This document shows positions 35,109 to 44,487 of a stretch of DNA of 64,000 nucleotides, piece by piece. The notes beneath the pieces are model-generated. The model was given only the letters and a program-made list of their open reading frames with translations, did not search any database and was not told where the DNA came from. The stretch's first letter is position 1, and each line of letters begins with the position of its first letter. The stretch covers positions 1 through 64,000 of the forward strand of contig CBFIBS010000005.1 of NCBI GenBank assembly GCA_965660945.1, in the 5' to 3' direction. Made by a program: the position numbers and the translations under genes. Source of the stretch: UBA7985 sp002711265. Its GTDB lineage: Bacteria > Pseudomonadota > Alphaproteobacteria > UBA7985.

Positions 35109-36053
35109 ATGCGGGCTTTCGTTTTCCCCGGACAGGGCAGCCAAAAAATCGGCATGGGCCGCGACCTTGCCGAGACGTTCGCGGCCGCGCGCGATGTCTT
35201 CAACGAAATCGATGATGCGCTGGGCGAAAAGCTGTCCACCCTGATCTTTGAAGGCAGCGATGATGACCTGCGCCTGACGGAGAACACCCAGCCTGCGCTG
35301 ATGGCGGTCTCGCTCGCCGTGGTCCGGGCGCTGGAGGCTGAATTCGGAATCCGCCTTGCCGACCACGGCAGCTTCGTCGCCGGTCACTCGCTGGGCGAAT
35401 ACGCCGCGCTCGCCGCCGTGGGCGCCCTGCCTGTCGCCGATACCGCGCGCCTGCTGCGCCTGCGGGGCCGGGCCATGCAATCCGCAGTCCCCGTCGGTGA
35501 AGGTGCCATGGCCGCCGTGCTCGGGCTGAGCATGGAGCAGGTTGAAGCCGCACTGAAGCACGTCGATGCGGGACTCGGCGCCTGTGAGATCGCCAATGAC
35601 AACGCCGAAGGACAGGTGGTCATCTCCGGCGCTGCCGCTGCTGTCGCGGCGGCCGGCGAGGCCATGAAGGCCGCCGGAGCCAAGCGCGCCCTGCCGCTGC
35701 CGGTATCGGCGCCCTTCCATTGCTCGATGATGCAACCCGCTGCCGATGCGATGGCCGAGGCGCTGGCCGGGCAGGCCTTTGCCGCCCCCGCCCTGCCCGT
35801 GGTCGCCAACGTGCTGGCCGAGGCCAACAGCGACCCGGCACGGGTTGGCGAACTGCTGGTCGCGCAGGTCACCGGGCGGGTGCGGTGGCGCGAGTCCGTG
35901 GCCTGGATGGCCGGTCAGGGCGTCACGGAACTGGTCGAGTTGGGCGCTGGCGCCGTCCTCGCCGGGCTGACCAAGCGCATTGCCCCCGAGGTTGCGGCCC
36001 AGTCCGTCGGCACGGCCGATGGGCTGCGCAGCTTCGCCGAGAGTCTCGCCTGA
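35109..36053 (+). CDS. fabD: Malonyl-CoA:ACP transacylase
   Basis: 314 residues. Active-site Ser94 lies in AGHSLGEY, with the N-terminal FPGQGSQ motif and the later SAPFHCSMM catalytic-His region. It moves malonyl from CoA to acyl carrier protein to supply fatty-acid elongation. First gene of the fabD-fabG-acpP-fabF cluster. Confidence 0.97.
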   Translation: MRAFVFPGQGSQKIGMGRDLAETFAAARDVFNEIDDALGEKLSTLIFEGSDDDLRLTENTQPALMAVSLAVVRALEAEFGIRLADHGSFVAGHSLGEYAALAAVGALPVADTARLLRLRGRAMQSAVPVGEGAMAAVLGLSMEQVEAALKHVDAGLGACEIANDNAEGQVVISGAAAAVAAAGEAMKAAGAKRALPLPVSAPFHCSMMQPAADAMAEALAGQAFAAPALPVVANVLAEANSDPARVGELLVAQVTGRVRWRESVAWMAGQGVTELVELGAGAVLAGLTKRIAPEVAAQSVGTADGLRSFAESLA

Positions 36054-36135
36054 GCCCTCCCCACGCACAGACACACACCAAGCCTGCAACCGTCGGCGGG
36101 CCAAGAAACACCAGAATTCGAAGGATGCTGAAATC

Positions 36136-36876
36136 ATGTTTGACCTGACCGGAAAAGTTGCCCTTGTCACCGGCGCCTCTGGCGGCATCGGCCGGGCCAC
36201 GGCCGTCGCACTGGCGGCGCAGGGTGCGACCCTGATCCTCACCGGGCGGCGCGAAGACGCGCTGCAGGAAACCGCCGCCGCCTGCGGCTCAGCGACCTGC
36301 CACGTTATCACCGCCAACCTCGGTGACGCCGAGAGCGAAGCGGCCATGCTCGCCGCCGCTGAAGCAGCAGCCGGTCAGATCGATATTCTGGTCAACAACG
36401 CCGGTCTGACCCGGGACAGCCTGTCCATGCGCATGAAGGACGAAGACTTCGGCGCGGTGCTGGACGTCAACCTCACGGCGACCTTCCGGCTGTGTCGCGG
36501 CGCCATGAAGGGCATGATGAAGCGCCGCTGGGGCCGGATCATCAACGTCGTCTCCGTGGTCGGATTCATGGGCAATCCGGGGCAGGCGAACTACGCCGCC
36601 TCCAAAGCCGGGATCGTCGGCATGACCAAATCCATGGCCAAGGAGCTGGGCTCGCGGGGGATTACGGCCAACTGCGTGGCGCCGGGCTACGTTGAAACCG
36701 CCATGACCGCTGATCTGCCTGAGAAGGTCATTTCCGAGCAAATTGCCATGGTTCCTGCGGGCCGTATGGGCCGCCCGGAAGAGATCGCTGCCGCCGTGGT
36801 TTTCCTCGCCAGCGACGAAGCCGGCTACACGAGCGGCGCGACCTTGCACGTCAACGGCGGCATGGCCATGTTGTAG
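36136..36876 (+). CDS. fabG: 3-oxoacyl-ACP reductase
   Basis: 246 residues. NADPH motif TGASGGIG at 13-20, NNAG, the catalytic Ser in NVVSVVG and YAASK Tyr-Lys pair are present. It reduces 3-oxoacyl-ACP in type II fatty-acid synthesis. ATG 36136 has AAGGA 10 nt upstream; a longer reading from 35980 runs into fabD and is rejected. Confidence 0.97.
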   Translation: MFDLTGKVALVTGASGGIGRATAVALAAQGATLILTGRREDALQETAAACGSATCHVITANLGDAESEAAMLAAAEAAAGQIDILVNNAGLTRDSLSMRMKDEDFGAVLDVNLTATFRLCRGAMKGMMKRRWGRIINVVSVVGFMGNPGQANYAASKAGIVGMTKSMAKELGSRGITANCVAPGYVETAMTADLPEKVISEQIAMVPAGRMGRPEEIAAAVVFLASDEAGYTSGATLHVNGGMAML

Positions 36877-37015
36877 TCTGTCCGCAATCGGATAGACGCC
36901 AGCTATAGCGCCAGCGGTCAGCAGACCCCTTGTTCTGTTGTTTCGACGCGCGAAGGGCTTGTGCTATGGGACCGCATCCTATTCAACTTAGCGAACAACC
37001 TTAGGAAAGTAAGCC

Positions 37016-37252
37016 ATGAGTGACGTAGCTGATCGCGTGAAGAAAATCGTCGTCGAACGCCTGTCGGTCGAGGAAGACAAAGTTGTTGAAGCGGCGAGCT
37101 TCGTCGATGATCTGGGCGCTGACAGCCTGGACACCGTTGAGCTGGTGATGGCCTTCGAGGAAGAGTTCAACCTCGAGATTCCTGACGATGCCGCTGAGAA
37201 GATCGGCACCGTTGGCGATGCGATCAAGCACATTTCCGAAGCGGTTTCCTAA
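37016..37252 (+). CDS. acpP: Acyl carrier protein
   Basis: 78 residues, acidic. Ser37 in the GADSLDTVE motif is the 4'-phosphopantetheine attachment site. TTAGGAAAGT precedes the ATG. The 139-bp gap before it suggests its own promoter besides that of fabD-fabG. Confidence 0.98.
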   Translation: MSDVADRVKKIVVERLSVEEDKVVEAASFVDDLGADSLDTVELVMAFEEEFNLEIPDDAAEKIGTVGDAIKHISEAVS

Positions 37253-37327
37253 GGCCCGGACTTTGATTTGAACGGCCCGGGGGTGCGCAGGCGCGGACGC
37301 CCCGGCCGGATTGGATGAGGGTTGAGC

Positions 37328-38614
37328 ATGACCGGTCTTCGCCGCGTTGTCGTTACAGGCGTGGGAATGGTGTCACCGCTGGGAGCGGGCGTTGAGAATG
37401 TCTGGCGCCGACTCCTGAATTCTGAGAGCGGTATTGCCACCATCGAAGGCTTCGACGCGTCCCATCTACCGTCGACCATCGGCGGGGAAGTGCCGCTGCT
37501 TGGCGGCCCCAAGTCGGACGACCCCTTTGCCCTCGATCCCGAAACGGTGATGCCGGATAAGGAACGTCGCCGCGTCGACCCCATTACCATCTATGCCCTC
37601 GCCGCCGCGACCGAAGCGGTGGAGATGTCGGGCTGGATGCCAACCGACGAAGAAGAGCAGAACCGCACCGGGGTCATGATCGGCTCCGGCATCGGGGGTA
37701 TCGAGAGCTTCACCCGCGCGGTTGAAACCGTGCTGACCAAGGGTGCCCGGCGGCTGTCGCCGTTTTCGATCCCGGCGATCCTAGTCAACCTGCCTTCGGG
37801 TCACATTTCGATGAAATATGGCTTCCGTGGCCCCAACCACGCCAATTCCACGGCCTGCACCACCGGCACCCACGCCATCGGTGACAGCGCGCGGATGATC
37901 GCCCTCGGCGACGCCGACGTGATGGTTGCGGGCGGCACCGAGCACGGCATCATCGAAATCGGGGTCGCCGGCTTCTGCGCTGCGCGTGCGCTTTCGACCC
38001 GCTACAACGATGACCCGACGGCCGCATCCCGCCCTTGGGACAAGGGCCGCGATGGCTTCGTGATCGGCTCGGGCGCCGGTGTGGTGATCCTTGAAGAACT
38101 CGAGCACGCCCGCGCGCGCGGCGCCAATATTCTCGCCGAGGTGCGGGGCTATGGCATGTCCGGCGACGCACACCACATCACCGCCCCGCCCGAAGACGGC
38201 AACGGTGGCCGCCGCGCCATGGAAGCCGCCCTGCGCTCAGGCCGCATGAACCCCGAAGACATCGACTACGTGAACGCCCATGGCACCTCGACCCCGCTGG
38301 GTGATCTCGCCGAATTCGGCGCGGTGCGCCAGCTGTTCGGCGAGCACCGCAAGGCCATGTCGATGTCGTCGACCAAGTCTGCCGTCGGCCACGCGCTGGG
38401 CGCTGCGGGCGCGCTGGAGGCGATCTTCTGCCTGCTGGCGATCCGGGATCAGGTCGCCCCGCCGACCCTGAACCTCAACGATCCCGAAGACACGGTCGAC
38501 ATGGACCTTGTCCCGAACCACCCGCGCGAGCGGCAAATTCGGGCCACGGTCTCGAACAGTTTCGGCTTCGGCGGCACCAATGGTTCCTTGATTTTCACGG
38601 CCTTTTCCGGCTGA
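37328..38614 (+). CDS. fabF: 3-oxoacyl-ACP synthase II
   Basis: 428 residues from ATG 37328. Catalytic Cys is in STACTTGTHAIG, and the two histidines are in NAHGTSTPLGD and KSAVGHALGAAG. It condenses malonyl-ACP with acyl-ACP and elongates unsaturated as well as saturated chains. GAGG lies 8 nt before the start; TTG 37322 is less likely. Confidence 0.96.
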   Translation: MTGLRRVVVTGVGMVSPLGAGVENVWRRLLNSESGIATIEGFDASHLPSTIGGEVPLLGGPKSDDPFALDPETVMPDKERRRVDPITIYALAAATEAVEMSGWMPTDEEEQNRTGVMIGSGIGGIESFTRAVETVLTKGARRLSPFSIPAILVNLPSGHISMKYGFRGPNHANSTACTTGTHAIGDSARMIALGDADVMVAGGTEHGIIEIGVAGFCAARALSTRYNDDPTAASRPWDKGRDGFVIGSGAGVVILEELEHARARGANILAEVRGYGMSGDAHHITAPPEDGNGGRRAMEAALRSGRMNPEDIDYVNAHGTSTPLGDLAEFGAVRQLFGEHRKAMSMSSTKSAVGHALGAAGALEAIFCLLAIRDQVAPPTLNLNDPEDTVDMDLVPNHPRERQIRATVSNSFGFGGTNGSLIFTAFSG

Positions 38615-38679
38615 AGCCGAAGATTTTGATCACCCATCGCAGCGGGCTGCGCTAGAACATCAGAAATGGACGCTGTCTG

Positions 38680-39720
38680 GTGTTCAACTTCATCTTAAAG
38701 TTCGGAGTGACGATGGGGGCTCTTCTGGCCGCTGCAGTCGTGGCCGTGCTGGGGGTGGGTGCCTTCTGGATGCAACCGCCTACGACGGCAACGCAGGACG
38801 TGACCTTTGTCGTGCCCGCCGGCGCGGGCCTGCGCACGGTCGCGGCCGACCTCGAAGCCGCCGGGCTGATCAACAGCACCGATCAGATCATCCTACTCGC
38901 TCGGGTGCAGGGCGTTTCTGGTGCGGTAAAAGCCGGCGAATTCGTCATCCCGGCCCGGGCGACCCCGGCTGACATCCTCGACATTCTGGTGCGTGGCAAG
39001 GCCGTGCTGCGGCAGGTGACCCTGCCCGAAGGCCTCACCCTGTCGACCGCGCTCGACCGCCTGCTCGCCGCGCCGGGACTGACGGGGGACCTCGTGCGTC
39101 TGCCCGACGAAGGCCGGATCCTGCCCAATACCTACGCCTACCAGCTCGACGACGAGCGTCAGGCCGTGCTCGACCGCATGGTCGCGGCCATGGACCGAGC
39201 GCTGGCCGAAGCCTGGGCTGCGCGCAGCGACCGCGCCGTGGTGCAAACCCCCGAAGAGGCGCTGATCCTTGCTTCGATCATCGAGAAGGAAACCGCCCGC
39301 GCCGACGAGCGTGGCCTCGTCGCCAGCGTCTACAGCAACCGGCTCGCGCAGGGCATGCGGCTGCAGGCCGATCCGACGCTGGTCTATTTCCTCTCCCAGG
39401 GGACGGGACGGCTGGGCCGGGGCCTTCGGCGCTCCGAACTCGACGACGCCAGCAACCCCTACAACACCTATCAGCGCGATGGCCTGCCCCCCGGCCCGAT
39501 CGCCAGTCCCGGCCGTGAAGCGATAGAAGCGGCGCTGAACCCGGCGGTGACGGATTTCCTATTCTTCGTCGCAGGCTGTGACGGCAAGACGGCCTTCGCC
39601 GCGACTTACGCCGAGCATCAGGTCAACGTCGCCGCCTGGCGGGCCTGCGAGCACCTGCGCTTCGGGCCGGTCGTGCCCAAGCCGAGGCCAGCCGACGGCA
39701 TTCCCCCAGCGCAGCAGTAA
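38680..39720 (+). CDS. mltG: Endolytic murein transglycosylase
   Basis: 346 residues from GTG 38680. One N-terminal transmembrane helix (about 10-31), then a LysM-like subdomain and the YceG catalytic domain with ASIIEKET (catalytic Glu), YSNRLAQGMRLQADPTLVY and YNTYQRDGLPPGPIASPG. It cleaves nascent glycan strands in the periplasm. The fabF-mltG adjacency is typical of alphaproteobacteria. Confidence 0.96.
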   Translation: MFNFILKFGVTMGALLAAAVVAVLGVGAFWMQPPTTATQDVTFVVPAGAGLRTVAADLEAAGLINSTDQIILLARVQGVSGAVKAGEFVIPARATPADILDILVRGKAVLRQVTLPEGLTLSTALDRLLAAPGLTGDLVRLPDEGRILPNTYAYQLDDERQAVLDRMVAAMDRALAEAWAARSDRAVVQTPEEALILASIIEKETARADERGLVASVYSNRLAQGMRLQADPTLVYFLSQGTGRLGRGLRRSELDDASNPYNTYQRDGLPPGPIASPGREAIEAALNPAVTDFLFFVAGCDGKTAFAATYAEHQVNVAAWRACEHLRFGPVVPKPRPADGIPPAQQ

Positions 39721-39732
39721 CCGCGTGCACCT

Positions 39733-40512
39733 CTAGTCCAGCGGCGGTAGCTTGGCCTGACGCCGCAGCGTCATCAGCGGCATGGCGATGAAGCTCGGCA
39801 GGGCACCGAGCAGGCCGGCAGCCCAGGTCACGGGCCACGGGAAGGAAACCCGCCCCTGCCCGGCTTCCAGCCCCCGCTTCATGATCGCGATGGCGCGGTC
39901 GTGGTCCATCAGGAACGGCATGGGAAAGCGGTTGGCGTCGGTCATCGGGCTACGGACGAACCCCGGACACAGGGTCGTCACCGCGACACCGAAGGGCTTG
40001 AGCCGGCCCCGGAGCGCTTCTCCCCAGTGCTTCACAAAGGCTTTTGATGCTGCATAGGTCGGCGAGTACGAAATCGCCGCGTACCCGGCAACCGAGGCCA
40101 TGACCGCGATCTGCCCCTGTCCCCGGGCGGCCATGCGGTTGACCAGCGGCATGACCGTGTTGGTGACACCAGCAACATTGATATCGACAACTTCAGCGGT
40201 CTGGTGCGCGCGCTCCATCAGGTAGCGCCCGGTCCCGTGACCGATGCCCGCGTTGGCAATGACCAGATCGGTCTCGTGGGCGCGGTCAAAATCGGTCAGC
40301 AGCTGATCCATGGCCTCCCGGTCGGCAACGTCGACCACGGCCGTCAGAACCTGGGCACCCCGGCCCTCGCAATCTGCAGCGACCTCGCCCAGACGCGCCT
40401 GATTGCGCCCGGTTAGCAGCAGGGTCACCCCCGGGGCCGCGTAGGCCCGCGCCAGACCCGCACCCAGTCCGCTCGACGCACCAGTGATAATGATTGCCTG
40501 AGGGTTTTTCAT
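39733..40512 (-). CDS. Short-chain dehydrogenase/reductase
   Basis: 259 residues. NAD(P) motif TGASSGLG, IANAG and the catalytic TYAASK Tyr-Lys pair are present, with Ser in VMASVAGY. The hydrophobic C-terminal end suggests membrane association. Substrate unknown. It sits in reverse orientation between mltG and yicC, breaking a run that is usually uninterrupted on one strand. Confidence 0.87.
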   Translation of the reverse strand: MKNPQAIIITGASSGLGAGLARAYAAPGVTLLLTGRNQARLGEVAADCEGRGAQVLTAVVDVADREAMDQLLTDFDRAHETDLVIANAGIGHGTGRYLMERAHQTAEVVDINVAGVTNTVMPLVNRMAARGQGQIAVMASVAGYAAISYSPTYAASKAFVKHWGEALRGRLKPFGVAVTTLCPGFVRSPMTDANRFPMPFLMDHDRAIAIMKRGLEAGQGRVSFPWPVTWAAGLLGALPSFIAMPLMTLRRQAKLPPLD

Positions 40513-40590
40513 GGCATTGGTCCTGAGTGTTTGCAGAGAAATATACGCAAAGGCCTACTCTTTGCCGCGGCGCAGGGGTATAGACGCGAC

Positions 40591-41484
40591 ATGACGGCAG
40601 ATGTCTCCCCTTTGCAATCCATGACCGGCTTTGCCGCCGTTGACGGCAGTCGCGGCGAAGCGAGCTGGACTTGGTCTCTGAAGTCGGTCAACGGCAAGTC
40701 CCTCGACGTGCGCTGGCGCATGCCCGGCCGGATGGACAGCCTTGAAGCCAGCCTGAAAAAGACGCTGCAGGCGCAGGTCAGCCGGGGTTCGGTCTCGGCC
40801 AGCCTGCAGCTCGACCTGCCCGGCCGCCGCCCCGAGGTCACGATTGACGAAGCCGCCCTCGACCGGCTGGCGCAGCTGGTCCGCCGCCGCGACGGCACCG
40901 CGCCGGATACCGCCGCGCTGCTCGGGCTGCCCGGCGTGCTCGAAACCCGTTCGGCGACGCTCAGCGACGAGGAACAGGGCGCGCTGAACGAAGCTGTGCT
41001 GCAGTCCTTCGGCGAGGCAGCAGCCGCCTTGCGCACGGCGCGACTGGGTGAAGGCGCCCAGCTGCACGCCATCCTCACCGGTCTGGTCGATCAGATCGAG
41101 GCGTTGGTGGCGCAGGCAGAGCCAGAAACCGACGCAGTGGCCCAGGCTGTGGCCGAGCGCCTGACTGCGCTTGCCAGCGATCTAGCGGCCAAGGCCGGCA
41201 CGACCTTGTCCGAAGACCGGCTGGCGCAGGAAGCCGCCGTCCTTGCCACCAAGGCCGATGTTCGCGAGGAGCTCGACCGCCTGCGCGCCCATATCGAGAG
41301 CGCGCGCGGCCTGCTCAACGCCGGAGAGCCCGTCGGGCGCAAGCTCGACTTTCTAGCGCAGGAGTTCATGCGCGAAGCGAATACGCTGTGCTCGAAGGCC
41401 GGGTCGATGAGCCTGACCAACACCGGGCTGGCGCTCAAATCGGTGGTCGATCAGTTCAAGGAGCAGGTGGCCAATGTCGAATGA
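40591..41484 (+). CDS. yicC: YicC family endoribonuclease
   Basis: 297 residues with the full family pattern: SMTGFA at the N-terminus, SVNGKSLDVRWRMP, and the C-terminal GRKLDFLAQEFMREANTLCSKA, SVVDQFKEQVANVE. YicC proteins are RNA-cleaving enzymes reported to act on small RNA. ATG 40591 is chosen over 40531. Overlaps gmk by 11 nt, so the two are coupled. Confidence 0.93.
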   Translation: MTADVSPLQSMTGFAAVDGSRGEASWTWSLKSVNGKSLDVRWRMPGRMDSLEASLKKTLQAQVSRGSVSASLQLDLPGRRPEVTIDEAALDRLAQLVRRRDGTAPDTAALLGLPGVLETRSATLSDEEQGALNEAVLQSFGEAAAALRTARLGEGAQLHAILTGLVDQIEALVAQAEPETDAVAQAVAERLTALASDLAAKAGTTLSEDRLAQEAAVLATKADVREELDRLRAHIESARGLLNAGEPVGRKLDFLAQEFMREANTLCSKAGSMSLTNTGLALKSVVDQFKEQVANVE

Positions 41485-42124
41485 TACCCTGCCCCGCCGG
41501 GGCCTGATGCTGGTGCTGTCCTCGCCGTCGGGGGCGGGCAAAACCACAATTTCCCGCGCTCTGCTCGACGGTGACAACGCGCTGGAGCTGTCCGTATCCG
41601 CCACCACGCGCGCCCCGCGCGAAGGCGAGATCGACGGCGAGCACTACCACTTCATCAGCGACGATCGCTTCCGGACCCTGATCGACGAAGACGGCCTGCT
41701 GGAATGGGCCAACGTCTTCAACAACGCCTACGGCACCCCACGCGCGGCGATCGAAAAGGCGCTGTCGGAAGGGCGGGACGTGCTGTTCGACATCGACTGG
41801 CAGGGTACCCAGCAACTGCGCCAGAAAATGCCGCAGGATCTGGTCAGCGTATTCGTGCTGCCACCGTCATTGGCAGCGCTGGAAACCCGGCTAAAATCCC
41901 GTCAGCAAATGACCGGTGAGACCGATGAGCAAGTCGCCTACCGCCTGTCAAAAGCCCCGGCAGAGGTCTCGCACTGGGCGGAATACGATTTCATCATCGT
42001 CAATTCCGATATCGAGCAGAGCGTTGCACAGGTGCGGGCGATCCTGACCGCCGAGCGCCAGCGCCGGGAACGGCTGCGCGGCATCGAAAGCATCGTCACC
42101 GATATCCGGTCGATCGAAGACTAG
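41474..42124 (+). CDS. gmk: Guanylate kinase
   Basis: 216 residues. P-loop SPSGAGKT at 17-24, then SATTRAPREGEIDGEHYHF, and GTPRAAIEKAL and DIDWQGTQQLR. It phosphorylates GMP to GDP. The C-terminal helix completes the fold. Last gene of the forward run; converges on rsmA with 28 bp between stops. Confidence 0.97.
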   Translation: MSNDTLPRRGLMLVLSSPSGAGKTTISRALLDGDNALELSVSATTRAPREGEIDGEHYHFISDDRFRTLIDEDGLLEWANVFNNAYGTPRAAIEKALSEGRDVLFDIDWQGTQQLRQKMPQDLVSVFVLPPSLAALETRLKSRQQMTGETDEQVAYRLSKAPAEVSHWAEYDFIIVNSDIEQSVAQVRAILTAERQRRERLRGIESIVTDIRSIED

Positions 42125-42152
42125 ATCAGCAGGTTCAGCCGCTTCAGCGGGT

Positions 42153-43007
42153 TCAGCGGCGTTTCGCCAGCGCCAGAAAGGCCTCAGGCGGTAGCTCCTC
42201 GGCCCGCGCGGTCGGGGCAATCTCCAGCTCTTCCAGCACTGCAACCGGGTCCGGGAATACCGATTTCAGCGACTGACGCAGCATCTTGCGACGCTGGCCG
42301 AAGGCGGCGGCCGTCACGCCCTCGATGGCTTCGAACAGGACCAGCGGCCCGGGGAGGCTGTCGCGGCCATCGATGCGAACGATGGCCGACGTGACCTTGG
42401 GCGGCGGGGTGAAAGCCTGCGCGGGAACATCGAACTGCCGATATGCCGCGGCCGCGCTCAGGGCCGTGAGCACGGCGAGCCGGCCATAGGCCCGGTCACC
42501 CGGTCTGGCTACGATGCGGTCCACCACCTCACGCTGAAACATCAGGGTGAGGCTGCGGTAGGCCCCCGGCTCCCGCCACAGATCCCGAAGCCAGCGCACC
42601 AGCAGTGGGGTGGCCACGTTGTAGGGCAGATTGGCGACGACAGCGCGGGGGGCTGGCAGGAGTCCCAGCAAATCAACGGTGAGTGCGTCTTCGAACAGGG
42701 GGCGCAGGCCCTTTGCCCGTCCCTCCTCGGTCTCTGCCAGCGCGGCAAGGATGGGCGCGGTGCGCGGGTCTTTCTCGATCAGCGTCAGGCTCGCCGCCGG
42801 GCTTTCGAGCAGCGCCCGGGTCAGCCCTCCCGGGCCGGGGCCAATCTCGGCCACGTGGCATCCGTCGAGCGGGTCAGCCGCGCGGGCAATCCGCGCTGTC
42901 AGGTTGAGATCGAGCAGGAAATTCTGACCCAGAGCCTTGGTCGGCGAGAGGTCGTGCGCATCCAGCAGGCGGCGCAGGGGCGGGAGGTCGGCGACCTGCG
43001 TCACCAA
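42153..43007 (-). CDS. rsmA: 16S rRNA dimethyladenosine transferase
   Basis: 284 residues. GQNFL at 27-31, the SAM loop EIGPGPGGLTRALL and the NLPYNVATPLL motif are present. It dimethylates A1518 and A1519 of 16S rRNA. The start is TTG 43007 or GTG 43004, directly after the surA stop; in many proteobacteria pdxA lies between surA and rsmA, and it is absent here. Confidence 0.95.
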   Translation of the reverse strand: MVTQVADLPPLRRLLDAHDLSPTKALGQNFLLDLNLTARIARAADPLDGCHVAEIGPGPGGLTRALLESPAASLTLIEKDPRTAPILAALAETEEGRAKGLRPLFEDALTVDLLGLLPAPRAVVANLPYNVATPLLVRWLRDLWREPGAYRSLTLMFQREVVDRIVARPGDRAYGRLAVLTALSAAAAYRQFDVPAQAFTPPPKVTSAIVRIDGRDSLPGPLVLFEAIEGVTAAAFGQRRKMLRQSLKSVFPDPVAVLEELEIAPTARAEELPPEAFLALAKRR

Positions 43008-44336
43008 TCAGAACCGATAATCGATGTAAGCATCGCGCCGCAGGTCGGCATCGTAGCGACGAGCCAGCGTATTCACCCGCTTGCGCTCCAGACGATCGCG
43101 CACGTTTTCCGCGGTCAACGGGTCAATTTCCAGTCGCTTGCCGCAGACCATGTAAACCGCACCACCGCCGTCGGCAGGCAGCGGTTCGCTGACTTCACCG
43201 ACCTCGAGCGCCGAGAGGGTGACGGAGATGGCAGGCGGCAAAGTGGAAAGGTCTACCTCCCCCATATTGCCAGAGCCCGGATCGCCGTACTGGGCGGCAA
43301 CCTGATCAAAGCGGGCGCAGCCCCGGATCTGTTCGCTGATGCCGGACAGCAAGGCAAGGCGCTCCTGTCCTACTGGGGAACTGAGGTCCTCGGGCAGCGC
43401 AAGAAAAACCCGTCGCAGCGATGCAATCGTGCGCGAGGATGCTGTCCCGATCGGGCGACGGTTGAGCACGCCCATGATGTAGTAACCTTCGCCGGTTCGC
43501 ACCGGCTCTGTGGTGATCTGACCAGGGCGAACATTCGTCAGCCCGGCCTCCAGATCACGATCGAGCGAGCCTTCGGAGACCCAGCCTCGGTCACCACCGA
43601 CCCCAGCGGTCGCAGCGTAGGAATACTGCTGCGCAAGTTTGCCAAAGTCTCCCCCAGCCTGTAGCTGTTCGATCAGGCTGAAGGCCTGTCGCCGAACTTC
43701 GGATTCCGATCGCTGAGAACTGAACGGCAGAAAGATCTCCACCAACCGCCGTTCGGACCTGCCCCTCAGGGCGTTTATGCGGTTGATTTCTGCCTTCAGC
43801 TCACGGTCGCTGATCTCGACGTCACGGGCAATCTGTCGCTGCGTGATCACGGTCATGGCGATCTGCGCCCTGATCTGCTCGCGCATGGTGGCAACCGGAA
43901 CACCAGCCCGACGGATCAGCGCTTCGAAACCATCTGTATCCAGCCCGTTCTGCCTCGAAATGCGCTCGAAGGCGTCATCGATATAGTTGTCCTGAATTTC
44001 GAGTTGCAGACGCCGGGCCTCCTGCAGTCTGATCTTGTCCGTGATCAGCTTGTCCAGCACCAGCGGTGCCAGCAGACGGCGGCGCTCAGCCGTGTTGGCG
44101 ACTTCTGCGACCATGATGGCGAGGTTGATGCGGTAGGACAGGTCGACATCGGTGATGATGTCGTCATTGACCACCGCGAGCACCCGGACCGAACCCTGCT
44201 GCGCCGCTGCCGAAGTCATGGCGCCGCTGGCCAGTACCAGCAGCAGAGAAAGCGAGACCGAGAGCGGCACGGCGAGAGCCCGCAGCACAGCACCTGAAAT
44301 CACGGAGAAACACGCGGTGAAGCGATTTTTCAGCAT
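43008..44336 (-). CDS. surA: SurA-type periplasmic chaperone / peptidyl-prolyl isomerase
   Basis: 442 residues. A long signal peptide ends near MTSAAA. The SurA N-terminal domain (about 50-170) contains LVLDKLITDKIRLQEARRL, and one parvulin-type domain is recognisable near AATAGVGGDRGWVSEGSL, with a second related region after it. It chaperones outer-membrane proteins. lptD, usually upstream, is not visible. It adjoins rsmA with no gap. Confidence 0.9.
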   Translation of the reverse strand: MLKNRFTACFSVISGAVLRALAVPLSVSLSLLLVLASGAMTSAAAQQGSVRVLAVVNDDIITDVDLSYRINLAIMVAEVANTAERRRLLAPLVLDKLITDKIRLQEARRLQLEIQDNYIDDAFERISRQNGLDTDGFEALIRRAGVPVATMREQIRAQIAMTVITQRQIARDVEISDRELKAEINRINALRGRSERRLVEIFLPFSSQRSESEVRRQAFSLIEQLQAGGDFGKLAQQYSYAATAGVGGDRGWVSEGSLDRDLEAGLTNVRPGQITTEPVRTGEGYYIMGVLNRRPIGTASSRTIASLRRVFLALPEDLSSPVGQERLALLSGISEQIRGCARFDQVAAQYGDPGSGNMGEVDLSTLPPAISVTLSALEVGEVSEPLPADGGGAVYMVCGKRLEIDPLTAENVRDRLERKRVNTLARRYDADLRRDAYIDYRF

Positions 44337-44487
44337 GGTGGTGTCGGACCCTTCACAGTCGGTTTCCGGGTGGTGCGCAATCTTCGGTCGCTGGTGCCCA
44401 GTGAATTATGTTCACCTAAGTCAGCAACATGGCAGGAATCGAGCCGACGTTACGCGACAAGTCAAGCCTCGGCCGCTGAACTCAAGC

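Noticed and set aside
34713..36347. 544-residue reverse reading
   Set aside because: Antisense to fabD and rpsF leader; no family signature.
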